The notes below the pieces were generated by a model. The model searched no databases, was not told the origin of the DNA, and was given only the letters and a program-made list of their open reading frames with translations. A stretch of DNA of 64,000 nucleotides from Syntrophomonas wolfei subsp. methylbutyratica (GTDB lineage: Bacteria; Bacillota; Syntrophomonadia; Syntrophomonadales; Syntrophomonadaceae). A program made the translations under genes and the position numbers. The stretch covers positions 1 through 64,000 of the forward strand of contig NZ_BBQT01000010.1 in NCBI RefSeq assembly GCF_001570625.1. Reading direction: 5' to 3'. Positions 1 to 9,098 of this stretch are shown here, in pieces; the first letter of the stretch is position 1, and every line of letters begins with the position of its first letter.

Positions 1-68
1 TTCTCCATTTACACCCCTTTTTCCTTCAAAAGAAAAAAACCAGGTTTAAAACCCGGTAATTAATCTAT

Positions 69-489
69 GACTCTACTGCAAAAACCCCTTTTGTTGCATG
101 AGGGTTGCATAAATATACAAAGCGAGCGTTGGCGAAGCATGGATGCAGCACCCTGCGGGTACTCCTGATGTTCCATCCTTCGGATGTCACTATTAAGGTT
201 GCACCGGCAAAGGCGAGCAGGCGAAAGGGGGCGAGCGGCAGGACGTCGCGAGAGCGCTATCACCCTGCGGGTACTCCTGGTGTTCCACCCTGCGGGTGTC
301 ACTATTAAGGTTGTGACCAGGATGGGAGATTAGCGCGGCACCCCTTGAGCCACGAGACAAGCCGCAGGTGTTGCCCATGCGAAGCGCCCTGTCGGGCACA
401 ACTGATGCTCCCTGCGGTCGCTATTAAGGACGCTGGAGCGGTATATTTATGCAAGCTAATGCATATTTATAACTTTCTGCAGTGACATC
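69..489. mobile_element. MITE-like element family A, copy 1 (interrupted)
   Basis: A non-coding element starting GACTCTACTGCAAAAA and ending in the imperfect inverted counterpart (TTTCTGCAGTGACATC). It is flanked on both sides by ATCTAT (63-68 and 490-495), which reads as a 6-bp target duplication. Aligned to the inverted copy at 36822-37092, it is the same element with three extra blocks at 148-200, 261-312 and about 385-432. No transposase is encoded, so it would need help in trans. Confidence 0.75.
148..432. repeat. Three double-hairpin (REP-like) units nested in the family A element
   Basis: Units at 148-200, 261-312 and about 385-432 each contain a small hairpin of the ACCC-TGC-GGGT type, a second small hairpin (CATCC-TTC-GGATG in unit 1) and end in CTATTAAGG. 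They are absent at the matching points of the other full family A copy, which shows they are insertions. Related units occur at 11658-11700 and 26691-26790. Confidence 0.7.
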
Positions 490-513
490 ATCTATTAGCA
501 ATATTTTATTTTA

Positions 514-1203
514 TTATTTTTTACTCGCCGACCTGGATTTCCGGGCCATGCGGTTCAAATCTATGCGCTTTCCTTCTACCAAATAAACCACCATTTCCGC
601 CAGATTGGTGGCGTGGTCGCCAATCCTTTCGATATGACCGGCAACCAGCAACAGCGAAGTAGCCTGGGGAATGTTTTTGGGATCTTGCATCATATAAGAC
701 AGAAGTTCGCGAAAAATCTGGTCGTAGAGGTTGTCTATTTCCTCTTCCAGGGGAATAAGACTCATGGCCAGGTTTACATCATGATTAACAAAGGCTTTTA
801 GAGCCTTTTCCAGCATCTTTTGCACAATAGCGGCCATACGGGGTATATCAATCAGGGGCTTTATATAAACCTGATCATAAAGATCTATGGTCAGGTGAGC
901 AATATCTTCGGCATGGTCGGCCATTCGCTCAATATCCACGATTATTCTCAAGGCCGTCCCTATCAGGCGCAAATCGCTGGCCATGGGTTGTTTTAGCGCC
1001 AGTATGCCCAAAGATTTTTTCTCAATATCCATTTCCATCTGATCAATGAGATCATCATGGGCAATTACCTCCCTGGCCAATTCCAGGTTTTTCTCCACCA
1101 GGGATTTGACTGCCTTATACAATTGCTCTTCTAAAAGTCTTCCCATTTTTAGGATTTCCTCTTTGAGCTTTTCCATTTCACAGGCCAGGGTTTCATTTAT
1201 CAT
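514..1203 (-). CDS. phoU: PhoU phosphate-system regulator
   Basis: This 229-residue all-helical protein has the two-fold PhoU repeat, with acidic motifs of the type DxxIDQME in the first half and EEEIDNLYDQ in the second. PhoU proteins connect the PstSCAB transporter with the PhoR kinase and damp Pho signalling when phosphate is plentiful. It is the last gene of a pstS-pstC-pstA-pstB-phoU series on the minus strand, the usual order. The ATG has a GAGG nine bases upstream. A short family A repeat fragment lies between pstB and phoU. The C-terminal tail is basic (RKSRSASKK). Confidence 0.95.
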   Translation of the reverse strand: MINETLACEMEKLKEEILKMGRLLEEQLYKAVKSLVEKNLELAREVIAHDDLIDQMEMDIEKKSLGILALKQPMASDLRLIGTALRIIVDIERMADHAEDIAHLTIDLYDQVYIKPLIDIPRMAAIVQKMLEKALKAFVNHDVNLAMSLIPLEEEIDNLYDQIFRELLSYMMQDPKNIPQATSLLLVAGHIERIGDHATNLAEMVVYLVEGKRIDLNRMARKSRSASKK

Positions 1204-1259
1204 TTTTCAAATCCTCTTTCGTTTTACTAATCCACATAAAAAACCATAAACATATGCTT

Positions 1260-1312
1260 GACTCCACTGCAAAAACCCTTTTGTTGCATAAGGATTGCAT
1301 GAATATGCAAAA
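1260..1312. repeat. Family A element end (fragment)
   Basis: The stretch beginning GACTCCACTGCAAAAA, followed by a TTGCATAAGGATTGCAT-like segment, matches one end of the family A element at 69 and 37092. Only this end is present. It sits between pstB and phoU, so it is part of the operon transcript. Confidence 0.6.
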
Positions 1313-1338
1313 GTTTTTTCCGTCCTCCGTCTTTCGTC

Positions 1339-2100
1339 CTATCCAAAACGTCCGGTAATATAATCTTCTGTTTTGTTATGGCGGGGATTGAGAAATAATT
1401 CCTCCGTCCGGTTGAATTCCAGCATGCAACCATGAAGGAAAAAACCAGTATAATCGGAAACTCTCGCTGCTTGCTGCATATTATGAGTTACTATCACTAT
1501 AGTGTAACGAGTTTTCAGAATAGCAATCAATTCTTCCAAACGGGCGGTGGAAATGGGGTCCAGAGCGGAGGCCGGCTCATCCATTAGTATAACTTCGGGC
1601 TGCACCGCCAGCACCCGGGCAATGACCAAACGTTGCTGTTGCCCCCCCGACATCTGGTTGGCCGGGGCAACGAGCCTGTCTTTGACTTCATCCCAGAGGT
1701 TGGCCGATTGCAGACTCCGGCAGACTATTTCATCCAGCTCGCTGCGCTTCTTTATCCCATGAATTCGTGGTCCATAGGCCACATTTTCGTAAATGGACAT
1801 GGGAAAGACCGCCGGTTTCTGAAAAACCATCCCGACTTTCTTGCGCAGTTCCACCACGTTTATTCCTTTTTCGTAAATAGCTGAATCATCCAAAAAGACT
1901 TCGCCACTGATACGGCTGCCCTCAATCAATTCATTCAAGCGGTTTAAGGAACGTAAAAAGCTGGACTTGCCGCAGCCTGAAGGGCCAATCAAAGCCGTTA
2001 CCCGGTTTTCTTCTATATCCATATTAATATTATATAGAGCCTGAAAATTGCCGTAAAATAGGTTAAGTTCCCGGCTTTTCATCTTAATAGCCTTTTCCAC
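1339..2100 (-). CDS. pstB: Phosphate ABC transporter ATP-binding protein PstB
   Basis: The protein has 253 residues, the normal PstB length. It has Walker A (GPSGCGKSS, about residue 40), the Q-loop, the ABC signature (SGGQQQR, about 152) and Walker B ([13 protein letters not shown]). It supplies ATP hydrolysis for high-affinity phosphate import through PstC/PstA. The start is a GTG, with GGAGG eight bases upstream. It follows pstA by 16 bases in the same operon. Confidence 0.97.
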   Translation of the reverse strand: MEKAIKMKSRELNLFYGNFQALYNINMDIEENRVTALIGPSGCGKSSFLRSLNRLNELIEGSRISGEVFLDDSAIYEKGINVVELRKKVGMVFQKPAVFPMSIYENVAYGPRIHGIKKRSELDEIVCRSLQSANLWDEVKDRLVAPANQMSGGQQQRLVIARVLAVQPEVILMDEPASALDPISTARLEELIAILKTRYTIVIVTHNMQQAARVSDYTGFFLHGCMLEFNRTEELFLNPRHNKTEDYITGRFG

Positions 2101-2116
2101 TTCATTTACCTCCGAG

Positions 2117-2953
2117 TTACCCGCCGTTGTGAGATAAAAGGCTCATACTACGGTTGGCCAGGTAATTTATAAATAGTAGCAAAATAATTATTAAAAAGGC
2201 AGTTCCAAAAGCTCTTTCCATGGAAAGTCCCTCCATGGCCAGCATGTATAAATGTACGGACATGCTTCGGGCCGGATCTGCCGGGCTCAAAGGCATGCCC
2301 AGGGAAGTACCCGCAGTCAATAGAACCGCCGCGGTCTCTCCAATAGCCCGTCCCAGCGCAAGAATCATACCAGTAACAATACCGGGAATGGCCGCCGGTA
2401 TAACGATTTTTCTAATCGTCTGCCACTTGCTGGCACCCAGGGCCAGGCTGTTTTCCCGGTACTCCCGGGGCACGCTCAGTATAGCTTCTTGCGCGGTCCT
2501 GGTTATAGTAGGCCAAACCATAATAGCCAAAGTCAGGCTTCCAGACCATATGGACCAGCCCAGCTTCAAATAAATTACAAAAAACACAAACCCGAAGAGA
2601 CCATAAATAATAGAAGGTATGGCCGCCAGAGTTTCAGCGGTGAGTGTGACCAGGTAAGCAAAGTAGCTTTCCTTCTGGGCATATTCCTCCAGGTGAATAG
2701 CAGTACCAACCCCCAGCGGCGCGGCAATGGCCAGAGACAAGACCGTAAGGTAGAGGGTTCCCACTATGGTGCTGGAAATCCCTCCCTCTTTGCCGGCTCG
2801 CCTGGGGGCTTGCATTATGAAATCCAGGTTAATCATAGCCAGGCCTTTATAAACAATGTAGCCCACGATTGCCAATAGAATCCCAATAATTATGAGAGCT
2901 GACAAGTATAACAGGCAAGTCAACGCTTTTTCCCCTATCCTAGTTCCCGGCAT
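2117..2953 (-). CDS. pstA: Phosphate ABC transporter permease PstA
   Basis: This inner-membrane permease subunit has about six hydrophobic segments and a BPD-transporter loop near [21 protein letters not shown] start it at the ATG at 2953 ([12 protein letters not shown]), which overlaps the pstC stop by 14 bases, because that coupling is typical. A longer reading from 3025 would add 24 residues that overlap pstC heavily. With PstC it forms the membrane channel for phosphate. Confidence 0.93.
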   Translation of the reverse strand: MPGTRIGEKALTCLLYLSALIIIGILLAIVGYIVYKGLAMINLDFIMQAPRRAGKEGGISSTIVGTLYLTVLSLAIAAPLGVGTAIHLEEYAQKESYFAYLVTLTAETLAAIPSIIYGLFGFVFFVIYLKLGWSIWSGSLTLAIMVWPTITRTAQEAILSVPREYRENSLALGASKWQTIRKIVIPAAIPGIVTGMILALGRAIGETAAVLLTAGTSLGMPLSPADPARSMSVHLYMLAMEGLSMERAFGTAFLIIILLLFINYLANRSMSLLSHNGG

Positions 2954-3932
2954 AGCGTTTTCCCGCCCTTCTAATAAAGTTAAGCAGCAGATTAAGCAAG
3001 AGAATGAAAATAAAGAGTATAGCACCGGTCGCGAATAGGGCTGCCTGGTGGTCTCCGGCAGCGTAGCCCATTTCCAGCACGATGTTGCTGGTCATGGTTC
3101 TTAGCGGCGCGAGCAGGCTATCCGGTATTATAGCAGCGTTCCCGGTTACCATCACCACAGCCATTGTTTCCCCAATGGCCCGGCCCATAGCCAAAACTAC
3201 AGCGGTAATAATACCTGAACTGGCGGCCGGGAGTATAAGCCGGCCAATAGTTTGATAATGGCTGGCTCCGAGGGCTAGCGAGCTTTCTTTGTATACAAGG
3301 GGTACCGCTTGGATAGCATCCCGGGAAATATTAATTATAGTAGGCAATATCATTATCCCCAGAATAATAGCTCCGGCCAGAACACTCATCCCAGTTCCCC
3401 CCAGGTAATTGCGAATAAGCGGTACAATGATCACCAACCCGAAAAAACCGTAGACTACCGAAGGAATACCCGCTAAAAGACTGACCATACGGGTCATTAT
3501 TCTACCTACCGGCGGCGGAGCTATCTCAGCCATAAAGATCGCCGTTAAAAGCCCCAGTGGTACTGCCCAGGCTAAAGATGCCGAGGTAAGCAGCAAAGAG
3601 CCGACAAACATAGCACCGATGCCAAATTTCCCCTGGATGGGCTTCCATTCCAAAGAAAACAGGAAATCTCCTAAACCCACCGAGGCTATCAGCGGAACCC
3701 CACGGGAAAATATAAATACGCTTATGAGCAACAAAGCCATGATAGATACGACTGCGCTGAGCATCAAGAGCTTTTCCACCAGGATTTCGGGAATAAATCT
3801 TGCTTTGCTTTTTCGGAGAATGACCAGTATCCGCTCCCATCTCCCGGCTTTAGCTTGAAGGATTTGCGATTTCTCCTCACGATTATTATGCTGTTTTACG
3901 GCAGTGATTTTTCCTTCAATTATGCCATTCAT
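2940..3932 (-). CDS. pstC: Phosphate ABC transporter permease PstC
   Basis: This 330-residue permease has a hydrophilic N-terminal extension of about 50 residues before the first membrane segment. It then carries the PstC-type segments, including the coupling loop AIQAVPLVYKESSLALGAS. It pairs with PstA, which overlaps its 3' end. The ATG is preceded by AGGTGAGC. The second gene of the pst operon, it starts 33 bases after pstS. Confidence 0.94.
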   Translation of the reverse strand: MNGIIEGKITAVKQHNNREEKSQILQAKAGRWERILVILRKSKARFIPEILVEKLLMLSAVVSIMALLLISVFIFSRGVPLIASVGLGDFLFSLEWKPIQGKFGIGAMFVGSLLLTSASLAWAVPLGLLTAIFMAEIAPPPVGRIMTRMVSLLAGIPSVVYGFFGLVIIVPLIRNYLGGTGMSVLAGAIILGIMILPTIINISRDAIQAVPLVYKESSLALGASHYQTIGRLILPAASSGIITAVVLAMGRAIGETMAVVMVTGNAAIIPDSLLAPLRTMTSNIVLEMGYAAGDHQAALFATGAILFIFILLLNLLLNFIRRAGKRYAGN

Positions 3933-3965
3933 TTAGATAAGCTCACCTGCTTCAAAAATACTTCG

Positions 3966-4838
3966 CTATTTTATGCTGATAGCACCTTCATTGCCCAGTA
4001 TGTTCTGCCCTTCATCGCTGAGAACGAATTCAATAAAAGAATCGGCTATTTTATTATCCGAAGCGGTCCGGGTTAAGTAAATAAAAGGCCGGGAGATTTT
4101 GTAGCTGCCGTTTTTGACATTGTCAACAGCAGGGAGGACTCCGTCAATTTTCAGAGCCTTGACATCTTGATTGACTGCCGCCAGTGAAATAAAACCAATC
4201 GCATTCTTGTCCCCGGCAACTGTGGTTCTGACTGCACCGGTGGAGTTTTGAATCAAGGACTTGGCAAAAATATCCTGCTTGTTCATGACAATCTCTTCGA
4301 AAGCTCCCCTGGTTCCGGAACCTTCTTCTCGACAGACTATGCTTATGGGAGCATCAGCCCCGCCCAGTTCCTTCCAGTTGGCAATATTGCCCAGGTAAAT
4401 ATTTCTCACATCCTCCATCTTTAATTCACCAAGCCGGTTGGAGGGATGAACCACAATTGCTATGGCATCCAGGGCTATGGTCGTCTCTTTTAAACCCGCC
4501 TTTTTTTCTTCATCCTTAAGTTCCCTCGAACTGGCACCTATATCGGCAGCTCCGCTGATGGCGGTTTCGATTCCCTGGCTGGATCCTCCGCCCTGAACAT
4601 TAATCTTTACGCCTGGGTTTTTGCTCTGGAATTCTTCCGCTAAAACTTCAGTGAAAGGTTGGACTGAGGTTGAGCCCGCAATAGTAATAGAGCCTTGGAG
4701 TTCATCATTTCCCCCGTTCTTGACCCCGGATTCCGGTTCCGACAGGTTTTTACTGCAGGCGCTGGTAAAAACCAGGGCTAAAAGCAATAATCCCAGTATG
4801 ATAAAACTTCCTACCCTTCTCAACTTCTCTGAATACAT
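3966..4838 (-). CDS. pstS: Phosphate-binding lipoprotein PstS
   Basis: This 290-residue substrate-binding protein begins with a lipoprotein signal: a basic start, a hydrophobic core and a lipobox ending TSAC near residue 28, so it is membrane-anchored outside the cell. The mature part has PstS hallmarks: GSTSVQPF near the start, GGGSSQGIETAISGAADIG and EEGSGTRGAFEE, which line the phosphate pocket in the family. The start has AAGGAGG ten bases upstream. It is the first gene of the pst operon and has a clear Pho box array about 90 bases upstream. Confidence 0.96.
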   Translation of the reverse strand: MYSEKLRRVGSFIILGLLLLALVFTSACSKNLSEPESGVKNGGNDELQGSITIAGSTSVQPFTEVLAEEFQSKNPGVKINVQGGGSSQGIETAISGAADIGASSRELKDEEKKAGLKETTIALDAIAIVVHPSNRLGELKMEDVRNIYLGNIANWKELGGADAPISIVCREEGSGTRGAFEEIVMNKQDIFAKSLIQNSTGAVRTTVAGDKNAIGFISLAAVNQDVKALKIDGVLPAVDNVKNGSYKISRPFIYLTRTASDNKIADSFIEFVLSDEGQNILGNEGAISIK

Positions 4839-4926
4839 TTTTTACATTCCTCCTTATTGAAGATATTGATGCACCAATTCTAACTTCCATGCTATCAGCA
4901 TATTGTTAAGAATGGCCTTTACATAA

Positions 4927-4965
4927 AATAAATTTTGTCATTAAGAAGTGTAAATATTGTGTAAA
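4927..4965 (-). promoter_or_regulatory. Pho box array upstream of pstS
   Basis: Read on the minus strand, this region gives TTTACA-n5-TTTACA-n5-TAATGA-n5-TTTATT, four hexamers spaced at exactly 11 bases. The first two are perfect. This matches the tandem TT(A/C/T)ACA repeats bound by PhoP in Bacillus. It lies upstream of pstS, and a phoPR pair is next door, so PhoP control of the pst operon is a strong inference. Confidence 0.75.
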
Positions 4966-4989
4966 TATTTTAAAATGCGGTTTTGCCAT

Positions 4990-5013
4990 AAAAAAATGAG
5001 GGTATTACCCTCA
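4990..5013 (-). terminator. Rho-independent terminator after phoR
   Basis: On the minus strand TGAGGG-loop-CCCTCA is followed by seven T residues. It lies about 210 bases past the phoR stop, beyond a family C repeat, and would separate the phoPR transcript from the pst promoter. Confidence 0.7.
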
Positions 5014-5085
5014 TGCGCAGAACAATTCTAGCCAGCAGAACCCAATATAACGAGTGAAATATGTCCCCCGCCTCTTTAAAGCGGT

Positions 5086-5180
5086 CGGGGTCCTATTAAC
5101 AAAACAGGCGGCGGGTTGAAATCCCGCCTCTTTGCAGAGTTGTGTTGAAACTGCTAAGCAATTTCTTGCGATGCTTAAAG
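5086..5180 (-). repeat. Family C structured repeat, copy 1
   Basis: Read on the minus strand this starts CTTTAAGCATCG, then AGAAATTGC...GCAGTTTC, then a GGCGGG...CCCGCC pair and CCTGTTTTGTTA. Three further copies exist at 11550, 56445 and 61246. It lies just after phoR, in the direction of transcription. Confidence 0.75.
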
Positions 5181-5222
5181 TCCCTCCAGGAATAACTCTG
5201 CCGCTGGCCTGACGGTCAGCCC

Positions 5223-6989
5223 CTATTCCCGCAGAAGCGAAAAATAGAAGCAGGAACCCTTTCCCGGAACGGACTCTACCCCCACCTGTCCTCCATGGTT
5301 CTCCACCAGGTGTTTCACTATTGCCAGGCCCAGGCCGGTACCCCCGGTTTTTTTCGAGCGGGCTTTGTCCACTCGGTAAAAGCGTTCAAAAACGCGGGGC
5401 AATTCCTTCTCCGGAATACCCTCGCCCTTATCGGCTACCTTAACCCTGATGGAATTCTCCTCTTCTTCAATACTGATCTTTACCATTTCGCCATCCGGGC
5501 TGAAATTGATAGCGTTTTCCAGCAAATTCAACATCACCTGCACTATGGATTCGGCATTGCCCTTAATAATTACCGGGTTTTCCGGCTTATCAAAGCATAA
5601 TTTAACTTGACTGTTCTTTTTTCTCTTTTCCATCAGGCCAATAGCATTTTCGATTGTCTGGTTCAAATCCATCCATTCCTTCCTTAATTCCTCGGACTGA
5701 GATTCCAGACGTGACAATTCCAACAAGCGCTTAATCAAACGGGAAAGACGCTGGGCCTCTTCATAAATAATTCCGGAGAACTCACGTACCCTCTTCTCTT
5801 CTAATTCCCTCTCGTTAAGCAGGGTTTCCGCAAATCCGCTTATGCTGGCCACCGGAGTTTTTAACTCGTGGGACACATTGGCTACAAAGTCCTTGCGGAT
5901 TGCTTCCAGACGCTTCAGTTCACTAATATCATTCATAACCAATAAAACCCCTCCAGCAACAGCATCTACTCCGATAAAAAGGGGTATGGCCGTAGTTTCC
6001 ACCCGTTTTTCCCCCAGCTTATGCAAAATGATCTCCTGACTGCAAGTTTTTCCCTCTTCCCTAACCTGATCGATCAAAGCCAGCAAGTAATAGTTGCTTA
6101 TAACTTCCAGATGCCTGCATCCGACAACATTATCTTGAAAACCCAGCAGATTAATAGCTACCGGATTAACATAGTTTATTATTCCCTTATTGTCCACCAT
6201 CAGTATGCCATTGACGGTATTGGCGAGCAAAGCCTCCAGCCTTTCGTTGACAGCCGAAATCTGGTTAATATTCTGTTCCAGGTTCTCTGCCATTTCATTA
6301 ACTGCCACCGCCAAAAGACCCAGTTCATCTCGGGCGGGGAAGGAAATCCGTTTCTTAAGATTCCCCCGGGCCATATCCTGAACCGTTGCCGTAAGCTCGG
6401 CCACCGGTCCGGAAAACCACCGGGCTATTCCTAGGCTGAGCAAAAATGCCAAAATGCCGGTCATGACAAGAACTAATAGAATAATATGAAGGATCTGGCG
6501 ATAAAGACTCTCCACTTCAAGCAGCGCTTTGGCGATCCTTACCACCCCTTTTTGCTCACCATTGCCAAAGGGAACTGCTACATAAAGCATTTGAACCGCG
6601 GCCGTCTCACTGTAACGCATCTCCACCGCCGTCTCTCCCTTTAAGGCTCGAAATATCTCGGGGCGGTTTTTGTGTTCTTCCATTTGCCGGGGATCAAACT
6701 GGGAATCACCCAGCACTTTTCCCTCCTGATCAACAATAGTAACCCGGTTGTCCGTATCGCGACCGGCCAATTCGGCGATTTGCTGCATAAAGCGTCCAGT
6801 TTCCTCCTGGCCATCATAGCTCCGGGTCATTTCCGCCACCAGCAAGCCTTCGTATACCAGATTGGCTTTAAGATTATCCAGATAAAAGTCCTTGAAGCTA
6901 AATGAAAGAAAAACCCCCAAAACCGCCAGAACCAGCATTATTATCAATAGATAACTGATGGTAAGCTTCCAGCGAAAGGAGTTAGGCAT
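5223..6989 (-). CDS. phoR: PhoR-type sensor histidine kinase
   Basis: The protein has 588 residues. Order of parts: a membrane segment at about 10-30, an extracytoplasmic domain of about 130 residues, a second membrane segment at about 165-190, HAMP, a PAS domain at about 250-350, HisKA with the phospho-acceptor His in FVANVSHELKTP, and an HATPase domain with the N box, DKGEGIP and GTGLGLAIV. This is the Gram-positive PhoR/WalK-like layout. It overlaps phoP by 8 bases. The neighbouring pst operon supports phosphate sensing rather than cell-wall sensing. Confidence 0.9.
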   Translation of the reverse strand: MPNSFRWKLTISYLLIIMLVLAVLGVFLSFSFKDFYLDNLKANLVYEGLLVAEMTRSYDGQEETGRFMQQIAELAGRDTDNRVTIVDQEGKVLGDSQFDPRQMEEHKNRPEIFRALKGETAVEMRYSETAAVQMLYVAVPFGNGEQKGVVRIAKALLEVESLYRQILHIILLVLVMTGILAFLLSLGIARWFSGPVAELTATVQDMARGNLKKRISFPARDELGLLAVAVNEMAENLEQNINQISAVNERLEALLANTVNGILMVDNKGIINYVNPVAINLLGFQDNVVGCRHLEVISNYYLLALIDQVREEGKTCSQEIILHKLGEKRVETTAIPLFIGVDAVAGGVLLVMNDISELKRLEAIRKDFVANVSHELKTPVASISGFAETLLNERELEEKRVREFSGIIYEEAQRLSRLIKRLLELSRLESQSEELRKEWMDLNQTIENAIGLMEKRKKNSQVKLCFDKPENPVIIKGNAESIVQVMLNLLENAINFSPDGEMVKISIEEEENSIRVKVADKGEGIPEKELPRVFERFYRVDKARSKKTGGTGLGLAIVKHLVENHGGQVGVESVPGKGSCFYFSLLRE

Positions 6990-7686
6990 TTCCGCTCACC
7001 TCAAACTTGTAGCCTACTCCCCGGATGGTTTTAATATACCTGGGATTTTTCGAATCTGGCTCAATCTTTTCCCGCAGCTTACTGATATGCACATCCAGAA
7101 CCCTCGTATTCACCGGTTCCGCATAATCCCATAACACCTGCAGCAAATAATCGCGTTTCAGCACCCGGCCCCGGTTCTTAATCAGCAGTTCCAGCAGTTC
7201 GTATTCCTTCAAGGTAAGCTCCAAAAGCTTATCTTTATAGTATACTTCGTAGCTCTCGGACTTTAGGGCAAATTCACCGACCGTAATGATACTGCTTGCA
7301 TCTGCTTTTTCCTCCATTTGCCGGTTCCGTCTCAAAACCGCTTTTACCCGGGCGCTCAGTTCCCGGACGCTAAAGGGTTTGGTCACATAATCATCGGCTC
7401 CCATCTCCAGTCCCACTACTTTATCAATTTCTTCATCACGGGCCGTCAGCATTATTATAGGGGTTTTAACGCCCTGTGCCCGAACCTCGCGACATATTTC
7501 CAGGCCGTCTTTGCCCGGAAGCATTAGATCCAATATGATTAGATCCGGTTTCTCCTCCGTTATTTTTTGCAGGGCTTCCACTCCATCGTATGCGGGAATC
7601 GTAATAAATCCCTCTTTTTTTAGATTATAGGTAAGCAATCTAACCAGGGCTTCTTCATCATCGACCACCAGGATTTTGCCTCGCAT
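6982..7686 (-). CDS. phoP: PhoP-type response regulator (OmpR family)
   Basis: The protein has 234 residues. A receiver domain comes first, with an acidic pair near the start (VVDDEE), the phosphorylation Asp in LIILDLMLPGKDG and the conserved Lys in DDYVTKPFS. A winged-helix DNA-binding domain follows (ELTLKEYELLELL, VLDVHISKLREKI, IRGVGYKF). I use the ATG at 7686, which has GAGGTG upstream. An in-frame TTG six bases earlier is possible. It forms an operon with phoR and probably controls pst and itself. Confidence 0.92.
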   Translation of the reverse strand: MRGKILVVDDEEALVRLLTYNLKKEGFITIPAYDGVEALQKITEEKPDLIILDLMLPGKDGLEICREVRAQGVKTPIIMLTARDEEIDKVVGLEMGADDYVTKPFSVRELSARVKAVLRRNRQMEEKADASSIITVGEFALKSESYEVYYKDKLLELTLKEYELLELLIKNRGRVLKRDYLLQVLWDYAEPVNTRVLDVHISKLREKIEPDSKNPRYIKTIRGVGYKFEVSGNA

Positions 7687-7755
7687 CTGCAATCACCTCA
7701 ATATCAGGTTGATATAAACCTATATTAAGCTTTAAACTGTAATGGTAAAATGCTT

Positions 7756-7783
7756 TTTACCGAATCTTTACATTAAATTTACC
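7756..7783 (+). promoter_or_regulatory. Pho-box-like triplet upstream of phoP
   Basis: TTTACC (7756), TTTACA (7767) and TTTACC (7778) lie exactly 11 bases apart, within 100 bases upstream of phoP but in the opposite orientation to the gene. The periodicity matches the pstS array and suggests that PhoP controls its own gene. Confidence 0.55.
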
Positions 7784-7945
7784 TGTTGCAGAACTGTTTT
7801 GTCTGACATATTGCGTTATTGGGATAGTGATTATACTCTCTTTAAAAAAAGCAATAAAAAACACCCTCAATCATTTTAGATTAGCGCGTTCTTTAAATCT
7901 GTTGAACTTTAAAACTATGGTTCATCTTTGATTTCATTGATAATC

Positions 7946-8305
7946 CTATGCATCAGAATCGAACTGTTTAATAATACTAGAACAATAATCTTTTAATTTC
8001 GGAATATCGCTTGTAATGGTCTCCCACAAGCTTTCGTCATCGATCTTGCCGTAGTTATGAGCAACTACATTACGCAATGCCTTAATTTGTGTCCAAGGTA
8101 TCCCAGTATAGCTCTGTTTAAAATCATTCGTAAGATGTGTGGTTAGTTCTCCAATCTGTAGAACGCAAAGAGCTGTAGCATTCTTATAAACAGAATCTTG
8201 TTTAAAAACTGTATAATCGTCACCAAAGCGATGGATAGCCTCCGAAATATCATTACAATAGGAAATAATGCGCCTGAGTACATAGGCGTTTCGATTATTC
8301 TGCAT
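7946..8305 (-). CDS. hepT: HepT-like HEPN ribonuclease toxin (DUF86)
   Basis: A protein of about 119 residues from the ATG at 8305; an in-frame upstream reading exists. It carries the HEPN active-site motif R-x4-H-x-Y as RNVVAHNY. In this family the protein is an RNase or tRNA-acting toxin, and the Tyr is the target for adenylylation by the partner antitoxin. It overlaps the nucleotidyltransferase gene by 11 bases, the usual two-gene arrangement. The call rests on the motif and gene order. Activity is inferred. Confidence 0.85.
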   Translation of the reverse strand: MQNNRNAYVLRRIISYCNDISEAIHRFGDDYTVFKQDSVYKNATALCVLQIGELTTHLTNDFKQSYTGIPWTQIKALRNVVAHNYGKIDDESLWETITSDIPKLKDYCSSIIKQFDSDA

Positions 8306-8597
8306 ATAATAGTATCTCCTCATTCTTAATTTTTTGCAGAAAATCATCTTCCAGACTTCCCGTTGTCAAAACGTCGACTTTCATCTGTAAAGCTTCTTCA
8401 ATTTCTGTATACAGACCACATAAAGCAAACATTCCTTTAAGAGACCCTTTATCTACACGAAAATCCACATCACTGTTTTCACCAATATCTCCACGAGCAT
8501 AAGAACCAAACAGATAGACACGTGCTACTCCGTATTTCCGTGCAATCGGTTCTACAATAGCCTTGATTTCCTCTATCGTATACTTTTTGACCGGCAT
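8295..8597 (-). CDS. mntA: MntA-like minimal nucleotidyltransferase antitoxin
   Basis: A 100-residue protein containing the polymerase-beta-type motif GS-x10-DxD (GSYARGDIGENSDVDF) near residues 31-46. MntA enzymes adenylylate and so neutralise HepT. The start at 8597 is chosen because AAAGGAG lies nine bases upstream; ten codons further up have no such site. It precedes and overlaps hepT, so both are made from one transcript. The third catalytic acidic residue is probably in KVDVLT. Confidence 0.85.
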   Translation of the reverse strand: MPVKKYTIEEIKAIVEPIARKYGVARVYLFGSYARGDIGENSDVDFRVDKGSLKGMFALCGLYTEIEEALQMKVDVLTTGSLEDDFLQKIKNEEILLYAE

Positions 8598-8818
8598 AGT
8601 TCTAATCTCCTTTGGCCCTGACTTCATCTAAACTATTGTACTTATTATATCACAGCCCTTTTCAAAAAAATACCATAATCAGATTTGCTGCAACAGCTTA
8701 TCACTGAAAAAACCGGTAATTGACTAGTTATATCTTACCCACATACTCCTTTTAATCGGAAAAAAACAAATAGCCCATTGACCTCAAACAAACACCAACA
8801 GGCTTTTAAATAATCATC

Positions 8819-8938
8819 TTATCTTTGCCTGCCCTTGCGGCAGGCATACTTTTTGGCTTCTTTCTTCTTATCCTTATGGGTTCCGGCATGCTGGTTGAGA
8901 GCAACCGGAATGCGCGGCTTCAATACCTTCTTCTTCAT
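8819..8938 (-). CDS. 39-residue basic protein, unknown
   Basis: A small ORF starting MKKKVLKPRIPVALNQ and continuing through HAGTHKDKKKEAKK to a basic end. GGGGGA lies just upstream of the ATG. The order KPR-x-PV, then GTH, then a Lys cluster recalls short basic proteins seen in phages and plasmids, but I cannot name a family. The DNA for the last residues forms a perfect 7-bp hairpin (GCCTGCC/GGCAGGC). The reading frame is clean and the composition is not random, so I consider translation plausible. Confidence 0.5.
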   Translation of the reverse strand: MKKKVLKPRIPVALNQHAGTHKDKKKEAKKYACRKGRQR

Positions 8939-8984
8939 GATTTCCCCCATTATGATCTGCCTGGGTTATTACCCCCTCACTCCT

Positions 8985-9098
8985 AATCCCTTTAAATCAC
9001 CGTATCCTTCTTCCCTCTACCGCCATCCGCCTTTCGTCATCTCCCGATGACTGACGCCTGACGACCACTCTGTCTTCCGCCCTCCGTCTTCCGTCTTT
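8985..9098. repeat. Degenerate CTTCCGCC-type low-complexity spacer
   Basis: Pyrimidine-rich tract with repeated GTCTTCCG/CCTCCGTC words and the word GACGCCTGACGACC. Inverted relatives are seen at 1320-1335, 16380-16405 and 27890-28140. It contains no gene. Confidence 0.5.

Noticed and set aside
105-399. Short overlapping frames in the first 500 bases
   Set aside because: They translate the family A element and its nested units, lack ribosome sites and share repeat-coded peptides such as EHQEYPQG at several loci.
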